From: Liolophura sinensis
Lineage: Eukaryota; Mollusca; Polyplacophora; Chitonida; Chitonidae
Direction of reading: 5' to 3'
NCBI RefSeq assembly: GCF_032854445.1
Contig: NC_088295.1
Span: 17,907,385-17,967,384 of the forward strand
Length of the DNA stretch: 60,000 bases
The notes below the pieces were generated by a model. It was not told the origin of the DNA, did no database searches, and saw only the letters and a list, made by a program, of their open reading frames with translations. The position numbers and the translations under genes are program-made. Shown piece by piece: positions 12,660-24,200 of the stretch; the first letter of the stretch is position 1, and the number at the start of each line of letters is the position of its first letter.

Positions 12660-13385
12660 GAGTTGATTGCTGCACAGGTATTCAAATATGAAAATTGTAC
12701 ACACAAGGCTGTCTAACCATTGAAATATATATATATACCTCATTTAAACCCTCAGAAAAAGTTAGGTACAATTTCTTTCATGTACTGGATATGTACATGT
12801 GTATGTCAGTATTTTGTCCAGGTCGTATTTGCAGTTATAATTAAACAGGGATATACTCACATTCACAGCAACATCCTGCAAAAAACCCATGCCATCTTTC
12901 ACTCATGCCCCTAGTTAAGTGAGTGGTCCATGTTAAGATAAAGTGTCAAAACTTTGACAGACCAAACTAAAGTGTAACTTTACAGCCTCTTTTGTAAACT
13001 AATGTACACTTTCCTCTTCCCTTTCTGTGTTGGTCTGCCAGCAACCTGCGGATAGTCGTGGGTTTCCCCCAGGCTCTGCCCAGTTTCCTCCCACCATAAT
13101 GCTGGTCGCCGTCGTATAAGTGAAATATTCTTGAGTACGGCGTAAAACAACAATCAAATAAATAAATAAATAAATAAATAAATCCCTTTGTGTGTTACAG
13201 AAGCCTCCCCAGGGAGAGATACCCCTCAGAGCTCAGTGGAATGGACGGTGAAGGGAAGAAAAGCAGGGGTCACACACATATCACAAGCAAAACCCACAGT
13301 CAAACAGAAGCAAAACTACGTTGTTAAAAAACCTCAACAGAAGGCTAAAATAAGAAACTACAATGTAAAAACTGATATTAGATGA
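615..13385 (+). CDS. CCDC57: CCDC57, coiled-coil centrosomal protein (5' end outside window)
   Basis: Seventeen exons with GT-AG borders: 615-703, 1106-1263, 1507-1581, 2266-2466, 2824-2982, 3419-3581, 4387-4521, 4965-5121, 5477-5668, 6527-6627, 8974-9174, 9970-10029, 10147-10375, 10671-10891, 11401-11518, 11940-12107, 13201-13385 (TGA). Phases agree at every junction; the sum is 870 codons including the stop, after two bases that finish a split Gly codon. The product is almost entirely charged coiled coil. The blocks FDEAIRKREHEFRLKI, LDWQRRFEDVE and ATLQQHGIQPSG, and the basic end KIRNYNVK, match what I recall of vertebrate CCDC57 (about 900 aa); residues after about 560 of this part are less helical and Ser/Pro-rich. 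Known for the family: a microtubule-binding centriolar-satellite/centrosome protein involved in centriole duplication and mitosis. The start codon and N-terminal coiled coil are missing. The gene ends towards NUF2. Family assignment is from memory of the sequence; intron structure is seen directly. Confidence 0.9.
768..910. repeat. 21-bp minisatellite, about 7 copies
   Basis: Seven copies of a 21-bp unit close to 'tttacccattttgatattagg', inside the CCDC57 intron after exon 615-703. Open frames on both strands here (repeats such as FTHFDIR) are by-products of a period divisible by three. Confidence 0.85.
2983..3200 (+). repeat. Partial duplication of exon end plus donor (CCDC57 exon 2824-2982)
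   Basis: The last 48 bases of the exon and its donor ('gatattgccag|gtacagt') recur 87-89 bp downstream as 'ggagaaactgagtcagcaac' (from 3024), ending 'tattgctag|gtacagtt' at 3070. A third, decayed copy starts 'ggagaaactgggcagagtt' at 3163. Between copies two and three a short piece of SINE tail ('ttatttatttgattggtatt') is inserted near 3078-3112. Confidence 0.75.
3582..3870 (+). repeat. About 30-bp tandem array seeded on a splice donor (CCDC57 exon 3419-3581)
   Basis: The exon ends 'cgtgatcag|gtaacagactc'. Downstream follow about nine diverged copies of a ~30-bp unit such as 'ggatcaggtaatagactcag', with 'gtgtaacctt'. Several copies keep the full junction (gatcag|gtaatag near 3769, gatcag|gtactag near 3827, atcag|gtattag near 3631). 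The unit begins with the last exon bases, so the junction is the likely founder. Open frames in this array are not genes. Confidence 0.7.
3860..3962 (+). mobile_element. SINE-A fragment (3' part)
   Basis: Partial copy of the window's commonest SINE: 'cttcctcccaccataatgctggcc'-like middle, here shortened to 'ctcccaccataatgctggcc', then 'taaacaccagtgaaataaat'. The tRNA-like head is missing. Confidence 0.6.
4665..4857 (+). mobile_element. Diverged SINE with SINE-A-type tail
   Basis: The 3' end reads 'aaaattcttgagtatggtta', then 'aacaatcaaacaaatg', close to the SINE-A tail, but the preceding 130 bp ('caggaacttatcagtaaggt', 'ttccacccatgaaac') differ from SINE-A, suggesting a second family sharing the tail. 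It lies in the CCDC57 intron 4522-4964. Confidence 0.45.
5669..6526. other. CCDC57 intron without recognisable elements
   Basis: 858 bp between exons ending 5668 and starting 6527. A run near 6320 ('gtgtaaacaccaattaaata') resembles a SINE-A tail remnant. Otherwise nothing is recognised; the 76-aa open frame starting at 5584 is only exon 5477-5668 read through its donor. Confidence 0.5.
6628..8345 (+). repeat. 56-bp minisatellite seeded on a splice donor, about 30 copies
   Basis: The exon ends 'gacttttccaaacag|gtaaac' at 6627. The following 1.7 kb is about thirty copies of a 56-bp unit: 'caggtaaacaacgagcacat', 'cacaacctcccacatacaat', 'ggcccactcttccaaa'. Each unit rebuilds the junction 'ttccaaacag|gtaaac', so each is a near-perfect donor. 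Reading on from the exon meets a TAA at the start of the second unit, and 56 is not a multiple of three, so only the first donor gives an open message. Copies near the right end (7900-8330) are the most alike. Open frames such as VNNEHIITSHIQW are repeat by-products. Confidence 0.93.
9175..9969. other. CCDC57 intron, nothing recognised
   Basis: 795 bp between exons 8974-9174 and 9970-10029. It holds AT-rich unique-looking sequence with two short overlapping open frames (9357-9593, 9536-9781). I see no splice-site support or familiar residues in them. Confidence 0.5.
12529..12661 (+). mobile_element. SINE-A fragment followed by T/G homopolymer run
   Basis: 'ctttcctcccaccgtcaagc' to 'cataaaacaccaatcaaaaa' is a decayed SINE-A 3' part. 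It ends in an A-rich stretch followed by T-rich (12608-12641) and then about 19 G (12643-12661), an unstable homopolymer junction in the last-but-one CCDC57 intron. Confidence 0.6.
13041..13184 (+). mobile_element. SINE-A fragment abutting the last CCDC57 acceptor
   Basis: It runs from 'gtctgccagcaacctgcgga' through 'cctcccaccataatgctggt' and 'aaatattcttgagtacggcg' to an (AAAT)n tail ending about 13183. The acceptor 'cctttgtgtgttacag' of the terminal exon begins directly after the tail, so the upstream part of the 3' splice region, including any branch point, is in or at the edge of the SINE. Confidence 0.85.
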
Positions 13386-13970
13386 GGACAGTAAGAATTT
13401 AGTTCGTGTCACACTGGTGGCTGGACCTCCATCTTCTGTTTGTTTAATACTGTTACCCATATTGTTTGTCTACATTCATATTTGTGCATTTGTAAAATCA
13501 CTGCATTAATGGAAGAAACAGAGTAGTGCTTCTGAAACAAATATATTACTGCCACATCAAAACCTACAGGCAGTTTTCATTTTTTTCTCCCTCAGTATTT
13601 GAGTCTGCATGTACTTATGTGTATTTATTTTACTGGTACACTAACACCACGTCTATATATGCTCATTGTTTTACGGCCTGCAACATACAGCTTATGGTTG
13701 ATATCCTGCTAGTTATCAAGAAACTGTTTTATGTGAACCAAGGCAACATTTCTGTTGATGATTAAATAAGAAACTAAACTAATTACTGCCAACTGATCCA
13801 GTAATGGTTTTACATGTAATTTTTTATTTTTTGACAATGTTTAACTTTAACATCAGTTATACATGTAACACGTGTATATGTAAGTTTCCTTCCTAACAAC
13901 TTGACTGAGACACAAACCTGTTTTTTGTACATATTAAGGATATAACAAATCTAAATAAATTATACCATAT
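13386..13970 (+). other. CCDC57: CCDC57 3' UTR
   Basis: AT-rich sequence after the TGA at 13383-13385. An AATAAA at 13954-13959 ('ctaaataaattatacc') is the best poly(A) signal seen; the mRNA end is therefore likely near 13975. The small open frame 13526-13765 shows nothing recognisable. Confidence 0.55.
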
Positions 13971-14189
13971 ATAAACTCTTGAGGTCTTTGAATTTGTATT
14001 TTATACTAATTGATCCATATTTAGTCATATTTCACTACCCAGTAACAAAGGAAGACTGGAGTTCATGGGTTATTTGATGGCTTGACCCAGAACAGCAGAG
14101 CCCAGTCATTCTAAAATGTATTGGCAGTTAAGCTCACGATTAAGCTACGTCCCTCAACCAGCCCCAGTAATCTTGTGCACGTGTATGTA

Positions 14190-14442
14190 GTCCCAGTAGT
14201 AACAATGAACTGAGGCGGAATGCTTTGTAGAACACGGCTCAGACTGGTTGACACGACTTTGAGGGACCTCAGTCACCAAAGTGCTTGCTCCGTTCAAACA
14301 TGAGAAGGCCTGCTAACAACTTGTGGATGGTCGTGGGTTTCCTCCTGGCTCTGTTCACTTTGTTTCCATCATCATATAGGCTACTGTTGTACAAGGTGAA
14401 ATATTCTTGAGTACGACATTACACACCGATCAATTCAATACA
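14190..14442 (+). mobile_element. Diverged full-length SINE-A-like copy
   Basis: A head-like 'ggctcagactggttgacacg' precedes 'gatggtcgtgggtttcctcc', 'aaatattcttgagtacgaca' and 'acacaccgatcaattcaa'. The middle is reworked relative to other copies, so it is an old copy or a subfamily. It lies in the convergent gap between CCDC57 and NUF2. Confidence 0.55.
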
Positions 14443-14851
14443 TTTGCATTCAATGCTTTAGGTATATCAGCTCACAGACACACAAAACACACTAAATAAA
14501 TAGAAGTAGGTATTTTCATACTTTGCTACAACTTTGAGACGGAGAGCAATTACACACCGTTTAATCATAAGTCATAACAAAAAGACAAATGACACATGAG
14601 AGCCGGTGCCAAAGTAAATATCAGGCATCACTGAGCTGATGTTAATGAAACCTCTGTATGAAAATACGTGTCCTTGGGTTTGAATGGTTTATGACTACAT
14701 TAAATGCTTCAACAAAAAGTAATGGGGAATCTGATAATGTTATGTGATCAAAGTATATGCAACAGTTATGGCAGGAGTCACTTTCTTTCCAAAAAGGAAT
14801 ATTGAATATGGTATGGCTTTTGCATACATATACATTTTTTAAAAAATGACA

Positions 14852-14857
14852 TTTATT
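14852..14857 (-). terminator. Candidate NUF2 poly(A) signal
   Basis: AATAAA on the - strand, about 370 bp past the NUF2 stop. It is the nearest clear hexamer I noted downstream of the stop; no cleavage evidence is available. Confidence 0.35.
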
Positions 14858-15227
14858 ACACAGTTGCCACTGAATCCCTTTACACACCATGTCGTTTTGT
14901 GCACTATACCTTTTGTGATGCTGTGCTGTCAACTCTCAGCGTTTTGGTTCATCCCTGAAGAACAATGGTAACACAGCAAAATGATATTGCTACACTGACA
15001 AAATCTTTCATCGAAGATGTCTCGTCACCACCACTGAGGCAGGGCACATGGGCAATAAGAACAGTAAGCGAGTCATAAAATATATCGCTGAAAATGGACT
15101 GTCTTGAAAAGATTGTAGGTATTCTTAGAGCAGGAAGAGACAGATAAACATGTATTGTAGTCTGTTCCAATAGCAAGCTGAAACAGAAATGAGCTCCATG
15201 TACAGGTGCATGTATGTACCAGGTCCA

Positions 15228-18200
15228 TCAATCACTAGCATTCGCATTTTCCCAGCATGTGGCCAACTTGTTGTGATAAGCTTCCAGCTAGAAAGAAAGA
15301 GTACCAGTATAAATAGGCTTTCATTACTAGGCAATAATTTTCATGAGAAACAAAAAATTCAATGAATTATTACAAATTACAATGTAAGATATAAGATTGA
15401 TGGCCAGTTTAGAAATTTCAGTCCCTTTAGAAGTTCCTCTGAGAATAGATCTGATACTTTTCCTCAGAGATATCAAACCAAGAAAGTCCATGTACGATAC
15501 AGTATAGAAGACAATACAGCATTTGGTATTAACGTATGTACATGTGTAACACTACGAATAGTTTTATCAACTGACTGAAAACAAAGAAATATACTCAGAC
15601 ACGAGAAAGTAACCAAATCTGCTTTTACAGAGAGCCAGATGTGACTTGACAAAATTCTCACATGAAGTTCATGTACACAAGCCTTTCGCACTACAGCTAC
15701 GCACACAAATCAGTCAGCAGATTACTTCCTTTCTGTCTACCTTTTTACAAGTCTACTGATTAAAACATACATAAGGGTTTACTACCTTTTCTAAAGACAT
15801 GGCATAAGCAGTCTTCATGCGCCGCATTCTCTCCTGGTGAACTTTGACCCGAGCGTCAAGCTCCTTGTCTACGGCTGTTGATTGGTCGCACAAAGCCTTC
15901 TTCTGTCCCTCCTTCTCACTGTCCTGCTCACATTCCAACTCCAGCTGTCTACAGAACACAGTGTATTAATACAGTTGCTTTACCATAACCAAAAAGTCTG
16001 CCGTGAACTTTTAATATTGGGTATGGTCAACTTCACAGCCGAGATGACATCCACAGTAAACTTTCTGTACTGTAACAGCCTATTCCAGCAAGCAAGTCAG
16101 GATAACTAAAATACGTGTCAAAACATAGGTGCTATGTGTTAAAGTTAGGTGCATTACAGTCGGTGACGGCTTCATTGTCGTTTGGACAATTTTTATCTCA
16201 TTCCGTGCTGCATACAAGTGGTCATTCCATGATATATCCATTTTCTGCCTTACTCAGAACTGATGTTACACGTGAAGCTATTGTTTCGAGTGTAAAATGC
16301 GCACCTATACCTTTCGTGTCACAGAACATCAATATATTTTGATTTTAAAAGCACCTAGCACTTTCTCTTTATTTCTACTTCAGTCTAGAGTAAACTTTCG
16401 AAACAACACCATTGTCCACCTTTGCGTGCTGAGGTGTTCTATAGCTTGGAGTGCTGAAAGAAGGTTGTGTCAGATTTTTAGATGATGTCAGTTTCACAAC
16501 ACAATTGATGTATCAAGAGATCTGGTAGACGTGGCGAAAAGGGGTGAGTAGCTCAAAATTCTTTCCAAGTATGACAAAGATTTTCTGAAGAATTATCCAA
16601 CAAAGATTGGTGCCGATGGTTGCAAAACCAGCCCACAGACTGCCCTTGAATTAATAGGATTTAGGTATTGTGTAATGCATATACAGCAAACTTTTCTAAT
16701 AGGGTACCTAAACACTGATACACTGTGATAATCGGTAAATGTGCACAAGTTGTTCCCAAGTATTAGCAAATATACGCCATCCTTAGACCGGACTTTCAGG
16801 CTAGCTATACCAGAGATTTGACAAAAAAGTCTTGCTATTATTTTGAAATAGTCAATTCAAAATTTGTAATGAAGTTTCTAAACTTTATACCACAGATCTC
16901 ATTATAAAGTTCTTCAAGCTTTAGAATTATTTAACATGATATATAGTACAGGTACGACTTTGATACTTACTGAAGGGCTATTCTTATCAAATACACAAGA
17001 TTTGATTTGAATAGCCAAAATGGTATTTTTGCCAATAAATTCTGGCATAGCCTCTTAAAATATTTTAGAATATGTAAAAGTCATGAACATATTACAGAAC
17101 ATTTACTGAAACCCAAATCAAATCAAATCAAATGGTTTTCCGTGAAATATTGATATTTAACTTAGTAAAAAAAAAAAAGAATTTCCTTACATTCTCTTAA
17201 ACAGTTTTAAAATGTCAGTCCTGTTGTAGCATACTTTGGTTACTGTAAATGATCTGGGACTCTGAAAGTGCATCCCAGGATTCATAGCGTTGATTGTGGT
17301 TGTAACTGACTGATCACAGGTGATTATACTGATAGTTCAAAAAATTCACTGAGCCGTTAGTTTATGCTCCTACCACCAACAGTTCATGTTTTCCACAGTT
17401 TTAATCATAATGATTTTAGTACATGGCCTTTTCATTGTTTTGTTATCGTGACTTTGTGATAAATGGGATTTTGGGAGAAAACTCTTGGGAGAAAAACCTT
17501 TGCGCATGTGGAGTGTCATGTCAAATATCCGCTTTCAAACTGCAGGGCTCTTTGTATAAAAAGCTGTAGCAGAACTTGGCATACCATGAATCAATACTTG
17601 CAAACTTGGCCCACCAGCAGACGAGATGATGTCAAATTGCCATCAAAGCGACACCTACACACATGCCTCTGCACTGCTGCACAAGACTTGCAATCACAGG
17701 TCTTGAAATGTCCATGTGTCTACCCATCGAACATGCGATTTTTGCTGGCGAAAGGCAAAACAATAATCTTATCTGTCTCGACACAACAAATAAGGTCTGG
17801 GCAAAACTGTGTACAGGAAATCATAAATCATTCTGCTTACAAAGCCAGTGGCGGTGTTGTGCGAACCCCTAATGTGATAACAACTCCAACAAGTCCTGTC
17901 TCCCGATATGCCGGGCTTGCACACAGTGCTACCAAAAAGGTGTAAAAGTAAATCGTTACAGTTTTCGGAAACCTCGCTTGGAGTATTTATTCTGTGTTTA
18001 ATGAGAGATTCCCTATATAAAAACGTGGGAAAAGGAACTCTTCTGCAATAGGTCAACAATTCCGACTGTAAAGAAACAAAATGTGCATGAAAACTGACAT
18101 ACTAAATTGGAATTACACGGACACGTGAAGCTGATGACAGATATTTCTCGGTGAAATTCATTTTAGCTAAAATACATTTGTACAAATATTGCTTGCATAA

Positions 18201-21200
18201 TGATGGCTCTCAGCAGACAACCGGTCGCCAGATAATGGTGTGAGATGACTTCCACTTAGACCTAATCCGAATAATCAGTTCGTCTGCAGCGTACATTGTG
18301 CATGTTCACTCCTTCAGCTTGTTTGGCGTGGTCAGGCTTTCAGACAGTATTTGGAATTTAAAGGTTTGTAATAGACATAGCCTGTCTTAATACTTTCTTC
18401 AATCTCATTCATGGGCATATTTAGAGATGTACATGTAGGCCTACTAGTCAGGAGACTTGCAGACCTCACTGTCAGTGACTTGACCCCATGTGGTGAGGAT
18501 TAGCAACCAAAGATACTAAAGTGCCATGCAGGGTGAGGGGCTAATTGTTCTCTTCTGTCATCTTGCCGCCAACTCAGATCTTGTGAAGGTAAATGACAGT
18601 AACTCACGTGCAAAACTTTAGATCATTTACCGTATATTACATGAAAACATTGTTCACTTGACATGGATCACTGTGCAGACATACGTATGTAAGAGTACAA
18701 GAGTTATCTGTGGGAGTTACATGTGTAATAGAATACATACTGTTTTAATTGATCCAATGTTTCCTTGGCTGCTGCCATCTTGTGCTGGTGTTGGAAGGAG
18801 AGTTTAGCAATCTTCTCCTGTTTGCTGGCTATCAGCATGTCCATCTCTTGCTCCTGTGTACTCAGGGCTTGTACAGCATCCTCATTGGTCTGCATCTGAT
18901 TTTGTATCTTAGCTATCTCTGCTGCACACTCTCTGAAATACAAAAACACACTGCTCAGGTCAAATTCATGCCAGAAGTTCCCTAAATCTTAAGACTTGTT
19001 AACACGAAGAAAATGGCGAGACCAATGTGACATTCTGAGTATATGTTTACCATCCAAGATGTGAACACCGTTCAAATTACTGTTATTGCTTAACTCCTTT
19101 ATCCGTCATCATGTTTTATTGGTATATGAAACAAGACTGCCTAGAGTAAACCACCGATCTTTTGCAAGTTACTTAGAGGCTTGTAGGCCATGTTGGTGGA
19201 AGACAAGTCACAAGACTGGGCCAACCAACATGGGATCCATCTCCAGAAATCGTTAATGGAGCTTACAGGTACATCAATGTCACAAGGAATTTTAATCTCA
19301 AAAGTAAACTTACCACTTTTCTGTTAAAATAATTCATTTGAATGAATGATGTTTATTACATATCAACAATATGTAAGATTTCTTTTCTCAGATTTCAAAT
19401 TATCAACATATAATTACTTTAAACAAATAAACTAACAACAGTGAACAACATAACTGTTAATGCTGTACGTCTGAGAAGTTAATACACTTGATGCAAATCT
19501 GACACGAGTGTACATTACTTTTCTTTGTTGTCATCCGTCTCTATGCCCTGCATCATTTTCAAGGCTACCTCCGCTTCTTCATCTAACTTCTTTAACACAT
19601 CCTCTTGCTGGTGCAGCTCTAACAGCCGCTGTCTTTTGTCCGTATTCATTGTCTTTAGATGAGACAACTGGCCTTCCATACGTTTCTTATCTTCCTTTAG
19701 ACGATCGGGAGAATGCACTATTTGGCGGGATATTTTCTCACATTTTCTCTTTTCTTCCAATATCTGAACTCGCAACTGGTCCTACAAAGCCAAATATTCA
19801 CCATTACTGTTTTGCCTTAAGGATATATCTGATTTAACCATCAATCGATTGAAAAGTGAAAACAAAATCTGAAAATGATTTTCCTTCTTTTTACTATTGC
19901 TAAATGTATCTCCCTCCAACCCCCCGCCCCCTTGCAAACTTGTATTTAATGCCAGAATAGCTTTTTATAGATGACTAAAAAATACTTAAACAAACTTTCC
20001 AACAATGTTGTCCAGAAGCAAACATAATGAACAAGAAGTAAGTGTAACACACACAAACCCGTTGGGATTAACAGCTTTACTTTTAAGTAACTCAGAAATT
20101 GTAACTTGCCATTTTCTGCTGGCTGACCAACTCAGCAACAGTTTAACTTGAAATTGCATGTACTGCATTCTTGTTTCAGCATATATGCCATGTTTAGAAA
20201 GTGTGATAATATATGATTTGCATACAGTTTACATCTCTTTCAAATCCGAGTTAGTTGCTGTAGAAACCAGAAATCTGATGAATACGCCAGCTAAAATATG
20301 AATATGAAATATGAAATTCCTGAGTGAAACAGAATGATTACTACTCATTCAAACTTTCCACTTCTAGTCAGCTGCCATGAAAACCAGACCTTTGATCGGA
20401 ATGGTAATCATTACTGTTTTCTTTTCTACCGTTGTCTGTTCTTTCTTTGCTTTCATTTTCAAGACGCAGTTAGATACAGATTTAACAAACTTGCAAACGT
20501 ACACTGGTAGCTTTTTTCTCCGCAATGCTTGCTTTCACTTCAGAGATGTCCTTTTGTAGTGCAGCCTGGGCTTTGTAGTGCTCTCCCATTTTCATTTTGG
20601 ACTCTCGGATAATGTTTTGCAACTGTAAAAAAAACAAAAAAAAACAACAGCACATGAGAGCTTCGTAATGCTGAATATATGAAAAATGCTAAGTCCACCC
20701 ATTTTATCTCACACAAATGTTTTAATTGAATGATATCATTTAGACAAAGAGAAACATATATTTATTAGACTTATTGTACTTCTACTAACCTCCTGAACAC
20801 GGGGTTCATTTTCTGCCTGTGAAGCTTTTATACTGTTTATTTTCTTCCTCATTTCATCATTATTTTTCTTGAGCTGGGTGAAATGGATATTTTGTCTTTC
20901 CTGTAACAAAAAATAAAAACATGAACTGTAACTTTCAACACATGTGCTTATCCTGTGTTTGACCAGTATAACCAAACTAATGACACAAAAAAGCATCAGG
21001 GAATTTAGTGTCCAGACCTGTATGTCATAAAAACAAGGGTTACATGATAAGACCATTGGGCCTGTAGTGCTTTCCTAAATTGTAAAAAAATTGCACTGTA
21101 TTAAACTTGCTGTTGTTAATTTGGGGGATAATATGGAAACAAAAGTTTTCTGTTGATTCCAACTTTGCCTGGAGAAACCCATGACCACCCTCAGGCTGTT

Positions 21201-24200
21201 GGGAGGTCTTCCCATGCAATACAAGGATATTTGGCATCACCCATTGCTGACATATAGAATAGCCACTAATGATAAAATTCCTTAGGTGTCTACCCAGTTT
21301 CCTCTATGCTCTGCCTACATGCAGTTTTCACTAATGTATGCCCAGTTTCTTCTTTGTCATGGAGAAAAGTATACGATCCATTCAAAATTTTTCAAAGCTG
21401 CCAAATTACCAATATTTGATTTTTTTTGTTTTTGTTTTTTTTTTGATTCCCACTTCCCACTTACGGCCGGAGAGGAAGCCAGCATGAGCTGGACTTGAAC
21501 TCACAGCGACCGCATTGGTGAGAGGCTCCTGGGTCATTATGCTGCGCTAGCACGCTAACCGACTGAGACATGGAGGCCCCACCAATTTTTGAAACTAGGG
21601 ATCAAAAAATACAAAGCAGTATGGAAGTTACATGTATATACTCAAACAATAAAAGAACTGTCGTATATTTGCTACAGGCATAACTTACCAGATCCTCCTT
21701 CAAGTTCATGAACACTTCTAATCGACTGACTTGAAATTTGTAGAAGTTCAGGACAGCACTTACAACCTTCAGTAAACGTTTGGTAGCTGTTAAAATATGA
21801 AAATGTTCAGCCAGCTTTGAACAAGTCATGAGTAATGCATATGAGTGACACCTAGCACTATGACCACTTCAAGAAACCAGCCCCTCAGTAATAAAAATTC
21901 TTGAAAATTCTTACTTTCACAGCCAGTCACTCCTGGTCAGTATTACCCAGACAAGTGTTTAGACACTTTTAAAAATACAGAAACAGCAGAGTGAAGAAAT
22001 TTAATCTTTGGCGAAGATTGATTTTTATTGAAATGCAAGCCTTCTGCCATATTCACCACAGATAAAGTAATGTTGGCAGACCTGGTTTACATGTGATGAA
22101 GTAAACAATACTTACTTGGTTTTACTATGTCCTTTATAACAAAATCTGTTATTCCACATGCAGCCAACACTCTACCCCTGAAACATGATATGCCATATCA
22201 GCTGTTATCCATATCTGTGTTCTAATAATGTTCTCTAACTTCAAATATGCCTTAATAACAGACCACTCAAAAGTTCTAAACATTTGGTGACAGAAAATGT
22301 AAATGTTCGAAATAAGCTTAAACGACAACCTTGGTTACCACTGCTATGATGATAAAAAAATGCCCGAAAGTGTGAAACTTATCTCGGGGATATGCTAGGC
22401 AGATATTCGAACCTTGTGTTGCTGACACACTAGGCAGAGTTTTCTATCTGTCATGGCAAGAAACCTACGTAAAGTAATCCAGTAAATTTATTTATTTATT
22501 TCATTTGTGTATTACATCATACTCAAGAATATTTCACTTATACGCCGACGGCCAGCATAATGGTGGGAGGTGGCCAGCATAATGGTGGGAGGTAACCAGC
22601 CAGAGCCCGGGAAAAAAACCCAACCAATGTTCCTGGCAGACCCCCGCACCGCCAGAGAGGAGGCCAGCATGAGGAGGACTTGAACTCACAGCAGCCCAAG
22701 TCATTGTTCTGCGCTGGCACGCTACCTACCTAGGCCACAAAGGCCCCACCACCCTCGCCAGAGTAGATCATGTGCTAAAATGGCACTGGTCAACAGAATC
22801 TTGCACTGGTTAACTGGTAACCTCAATCACCAAAATGAATCAGACACACTAAACAGACCGAGTGGAATCATATTTTCTTGCCACTATGTAAAAAGTTTGA
22901 TGCAAGTGAAATTCGCTCATGACACTCTCAGTGAATTTTTTTAATATCTGTAAAATACACTTGTACGAGAAAATTGCAAAGTGCATCCCCCGATGTGATC
23001 AAGACTAAGATTTCCATGGTTTCATAATAAAAGTCATAGATGCACACCCACAAATGCAGCCCCTTGTTTATTTGTGTTAATTCAATGTATCTATGTGTAC
23101 TTACATGCTTAAAGCAAAGAGACAAAGCCGAGTGACATCATCATAGATCTCTGGGTAGTCGACATTCTCACCGATATGTATTCTGTGTTGCTGTCCAAAT
23201 AAAATGAATCAATTGATCCCAGGAGGCCAGAAAACAAGTTCACTTAACTTCACCTCAGTGAACATATGACACATTTGCACTTGCTGGTTGTCGTCATATA
23301 AGTGAAATATTCTTGAGTACGGCGTGAAACACCAATTAAATAAAATAAATAAATGCATTTGTATACATGGATGTTTAACATTAATTCTGCCACATTAACA
23401 CTCATTTGTGATTCATGCAGCTCAAATGTCTACACAGCAGAGCAGAATCATGATGTGACTCTTGGTGGAGTGTCAAACAACTTTATATAGACTAAACAAA
23501 ACAACTAGAAACTGTCTATATTTAGTGCCTCTGCAGCACAGCAGCACTATCATGCTGTGAAGCATCACAGGAAATTCACTGGTTTCAGAGATACCATCAT
23601 AACTAAATGCTATTAACAGTGCATTATTCACAGTGCAAAACAATGTGGAATGCCAAGTCGAAAGTCACAAATTATTTATATTACATTACATTGCATGTCA
23701 TCATTATCATTACTATAAAAGGTAATTATGACACAACAACAAGAAGTTTTGTTTTTTTATTCTTCTTTTCAGAATTTACCTGTAGTACATTATCAAAAGG
23801 CACAGTGGTGAGCATCTCATATAACCCTTCATAAATCTGTCTCCATCTCTGTGGCTGGAATGGAAAAAAGAGCAAAACACAGGGTTTAATTCTAGACATT
23901 GCCAGTTCTTGCAAAAGCAATACAGTGGAACATAAATTTAACAGATATGCTCACGTAATAATAAAAACAAAGCTTGACAGATTAATGTCAATGGAGAGCG
24001 GGCCATGGTCAATTGCATACGGTGCTTACCTTTCAATCGCCAGGTCACATAAGATGTACTGCGTGACATCAGTGCACACCACATGTACTGGACTTAAGCG
24101 GGTATGATTTATTTATTTACTTGCTTGGTGTTTTACGCTGTACTCAAGGATATTTCACTTACATGTATACGACGGAGGCCAGCATTATCGTGGGAGGAAA

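Noticed and set aside
20736-21056. 106-codon independent gene on the - strand
   Set aside because: Only the part 20790-20900 is coding; it is a NUF2 exon extended into both introns.
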